From assembly GCA_022925895.1 (NCBI GenBank), contig JAKSYS010000159.1:38176-102175 (forward strand): a DNA stretch of 64,000 nt, written 5' to 3'. Below, one piece after another: positions 62,636 to 64,000 of the stretch. The notes beneath the pieces were generated by a model that saw nothing but the letters and a program-made list of their open reading frames with translations, was not told the origin of the DNA and ran no database searches. Source of the stretch: Fragilaria crotonensis. Its lineage: Eukaryota > Bacillariophyta > Fragilariophyceae > Fragilariales > Fragilariaceae. Positions within the stretch are counted from its first letter, which is position 1, and each line of letters starts with the position of its first letter. A program made the position numbers and the translations under genes.

Positions 62636-63696
62636 ATGATTATAAGAAAAATAAGAAGATCAAGTCATATTCTCATTATGGCAAGGACTGTCACATTCAC
62701 ACGGCTTTTTCGGATCAGCATGAGCCTCGCATTTTTATGGGGAATAACCAATAACTTGTTTCGGATCGAGATTTCTGGCCTCCATTCCGATTCAGTTATT
62801 TCTACCGATACTCTTGCTGAAACTGGTCCTGATACATTTGCTCCAATCCCTACACCGACCAACACCATCGATTCAACTGATTTGGTACGGATTCGGCCCG
62901 AAACAGTGATCCCTACACCGATCTACACCATCGATTCCACTGATTTGGTACAGATTCGGCCCGAAACCGTAACACTTGTTTCTGCATACTACGACATTCC
63001 GTCGAAACGTCCTGCCGCCGAATATCAGCCTTGGATTCAAAACTTTATGAGTTTGCAAGATAACATGGTATTGTTCACATCGCAAGATTTGGTTCCACAC
63101 TTGTCGAAACTTCGAGGCATCGACCCAACAATACTCGGATCATTGCACTCTCGCTAAATGAAACCAGAGCTGCCAACGACTATGGAGGCATGGACTTTTG
63201 GCAGCACCATACTCTCGACCCGGAAAGGACAAGCACAGTAGGAGCTCTATGTTGTTTGGATTCAAAGAGCCGTTTCATTGAAAGTGTCATGGAGCTGAAT
63301 CCATTCAACTCAACTTTCTTCGCTTGGGTCGACGTCGGATATATGAGGGATTCACTTCTGGTAGACCAGCGCATGATACGTTTCTTACCTGCCACGCTCA
63401 CGAAAGAGCAAACCCTTATTCTTGATACTCATGCCATGGACCGTGCAAGCCATGTGGGTGGTGGCTTCATAGGAGGATACAAGGAGGGCCTCTCACGATG
63501 GATCAAACACTTCTATGCCATCATTGAGGCCAACTATCGCGATCACTTCGTCGGCAAAGACCAACCATGGATGTTTGAAACTTGCCAACGAACTCCAGGT
63601 TTGTGTGTGTTAGTTAAAGCGCGTTCGACCTTTGGAGATCCATGGTTTTACTTTGCACCTTTACTGCATGGCATCGGCCTGAATACTACAACTTAG
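62636..63696 (+). pseudogene. HtrL/YibB-like protein, frameshifted
   Basis: ATG at 62636 begins a basic leader and a membrane anchor (ISMSLAFLWGITNNLF). A 63-nt unit is then duplicated in tandem (62864-62926 and from 62927), encoding DSTDLV.IRPETV twice. The HtrL/YibB domain starts at VTLVSAYYDIPSKR. The frame stops at 63157, but coding resumes one frame over and then in the 63190-63696 frame with SRFIESVMELNPFNSTFFAWV and GYMRD, then HVGGGFIGG. A further single-base break near 63265 is suggested by the sequence between WIQ- and SRF-like motifs. The family includes predicted glycosyltransferases in bacteria and eukaryotes. Either a decayed gene or several small errors in the assembled sequence. 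Confidence 0.65.
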
Positions 63697-63747
63697 GACA
63701 CTTAGGAGCTAGTGCACTGTGCACTAAACCAGTAACTCAGACAAGGG

Positions 63748-63992
63748 ATAACGTCGACCCTTCACAGCCCTTTCGCTCGAACTCAGCTTCATTGAGCATC
63801 CGTCGTTGCGGTTTTCCCTCGGTCCTTCATCATGTGTCGGCCTCGTCAAAGCGTTCATGTCAGGTCTCGATCTAAAGGTGACCATGCAGTGTCCCAAGTC
63901 ATTCCTTGCGGCTGTCACAATTGCCTCATTGGATCTTCAGGCAGTGGCACTCTCCATTCGTCTCAAGGTCGTGCCGGATCGGTAAAATTGCT
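63748..63992 (+). other. Possible retroelement gag scrap at the right edge
   Basis: An open frame ending with TAA near 63984 encodes VGLVKAFMSGLDLKVTMQCP and SFLAAVTIASLDLQ. The pattern of hydrophobic and short polar residues recalls Gypsy capsid fragments, but it is too short to be sure. It may continue in no frame beyond the stop. Confidence 0.2.
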
Positions 63993-64000
63993 GAGAATGG

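Noticed and set aside
63724-63918. Minus-strand 64-codon frame at the right edge
   Set aside because: No ATG context or motifs; the plus-strand reading is slightly more plausible.

Overview
The window reads as nuclear DNA of a photosynthetic stramenopile, most likely a diatom (probably a raphid pennate; species not determinable from this sequence). The signs are short GT-AG introns of about 55-215 bp; two proteins with a signal peptide followed by a plastid-type cleavage motif (AAAFVP in the DUF4079 protein, AHPF in a second); a Tat-like thylakoid-lumen precursor; and compact intergenic spaces packed with GTAC/CAGTACTG motifs. No rRNA gene, convincing tRNA gene, CRISPR array or bacterial-style operon is visible.

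Layout. 1-9.0 kb: the inner part and right end of a Plavaka/CACTA-like DNA transposon. A GNAT-Ulp1 protease gene (+), continuing into a second cysteine-protease-like domain, meets a DDE transposase gene (-) tail to tail. A third element gene (+) and TTCAGGAAT subterminal repeats follow. 10.4-18.8 kb: host genes: an EDRF1-like TPR protein, a plastid-targeted unknown, a RING-PDZ protein (2 exons) and a plastid DUF4079 membrane protein (3 exons). 19.6-25.0 kb: a Ty3/Gypsy element on the minus strand, LTRs 384/381 bp, target duplication CTGTG, inserted in a hAT-transposase remnant. 25.7-50.3 kb: a host gene cluster: TPX2-like protein, V-ATPase subunit G, RsmE methyltransferase, Nudix hydrolase, a tandem pair of fatty-acid-hydroxylase-superfamily enzymes, a P2X-like channel, a thylakoid-lumen precursor, a TYW3-kelch fusion, an 858-aa unknown, a GT32 glycosyltransferase, a membrane-anchored kinase and an APH-fold kinase. 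A 450-bp hAT-type MITE lies at 37.9-38.3 kb. 50.5-62.3 kb: an 11.7-kb Ty1/Copia element, LTRs 600/597 bp, target duplication ACTTT. It carries about 5.3 kb of extra coding-like sequence ahead of gag, and a start codon inside the LTR. 62.6-64 kb: a frameshifted HtrL/YibB-like gene and a possible retroelement scrap.

The host genes are independent housekeeping, plastid, membrane and glycosylation loci, not one pathway. The most striking global pattern is that the paired LTRs differ only by one- or two-base indels in short runs, with no substitution noticed. The transposon genes are broken by similar single-base indels, whereas long host genes stay open. This means either very recent insertions, or indel errors concentrated in repeats of the assembly. 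The best candidates for undescribed biology are the enlarged Copia element with LTR-embedded initiation, and the GNAT-Ulp1-second-protease gene of the DNA transposon.
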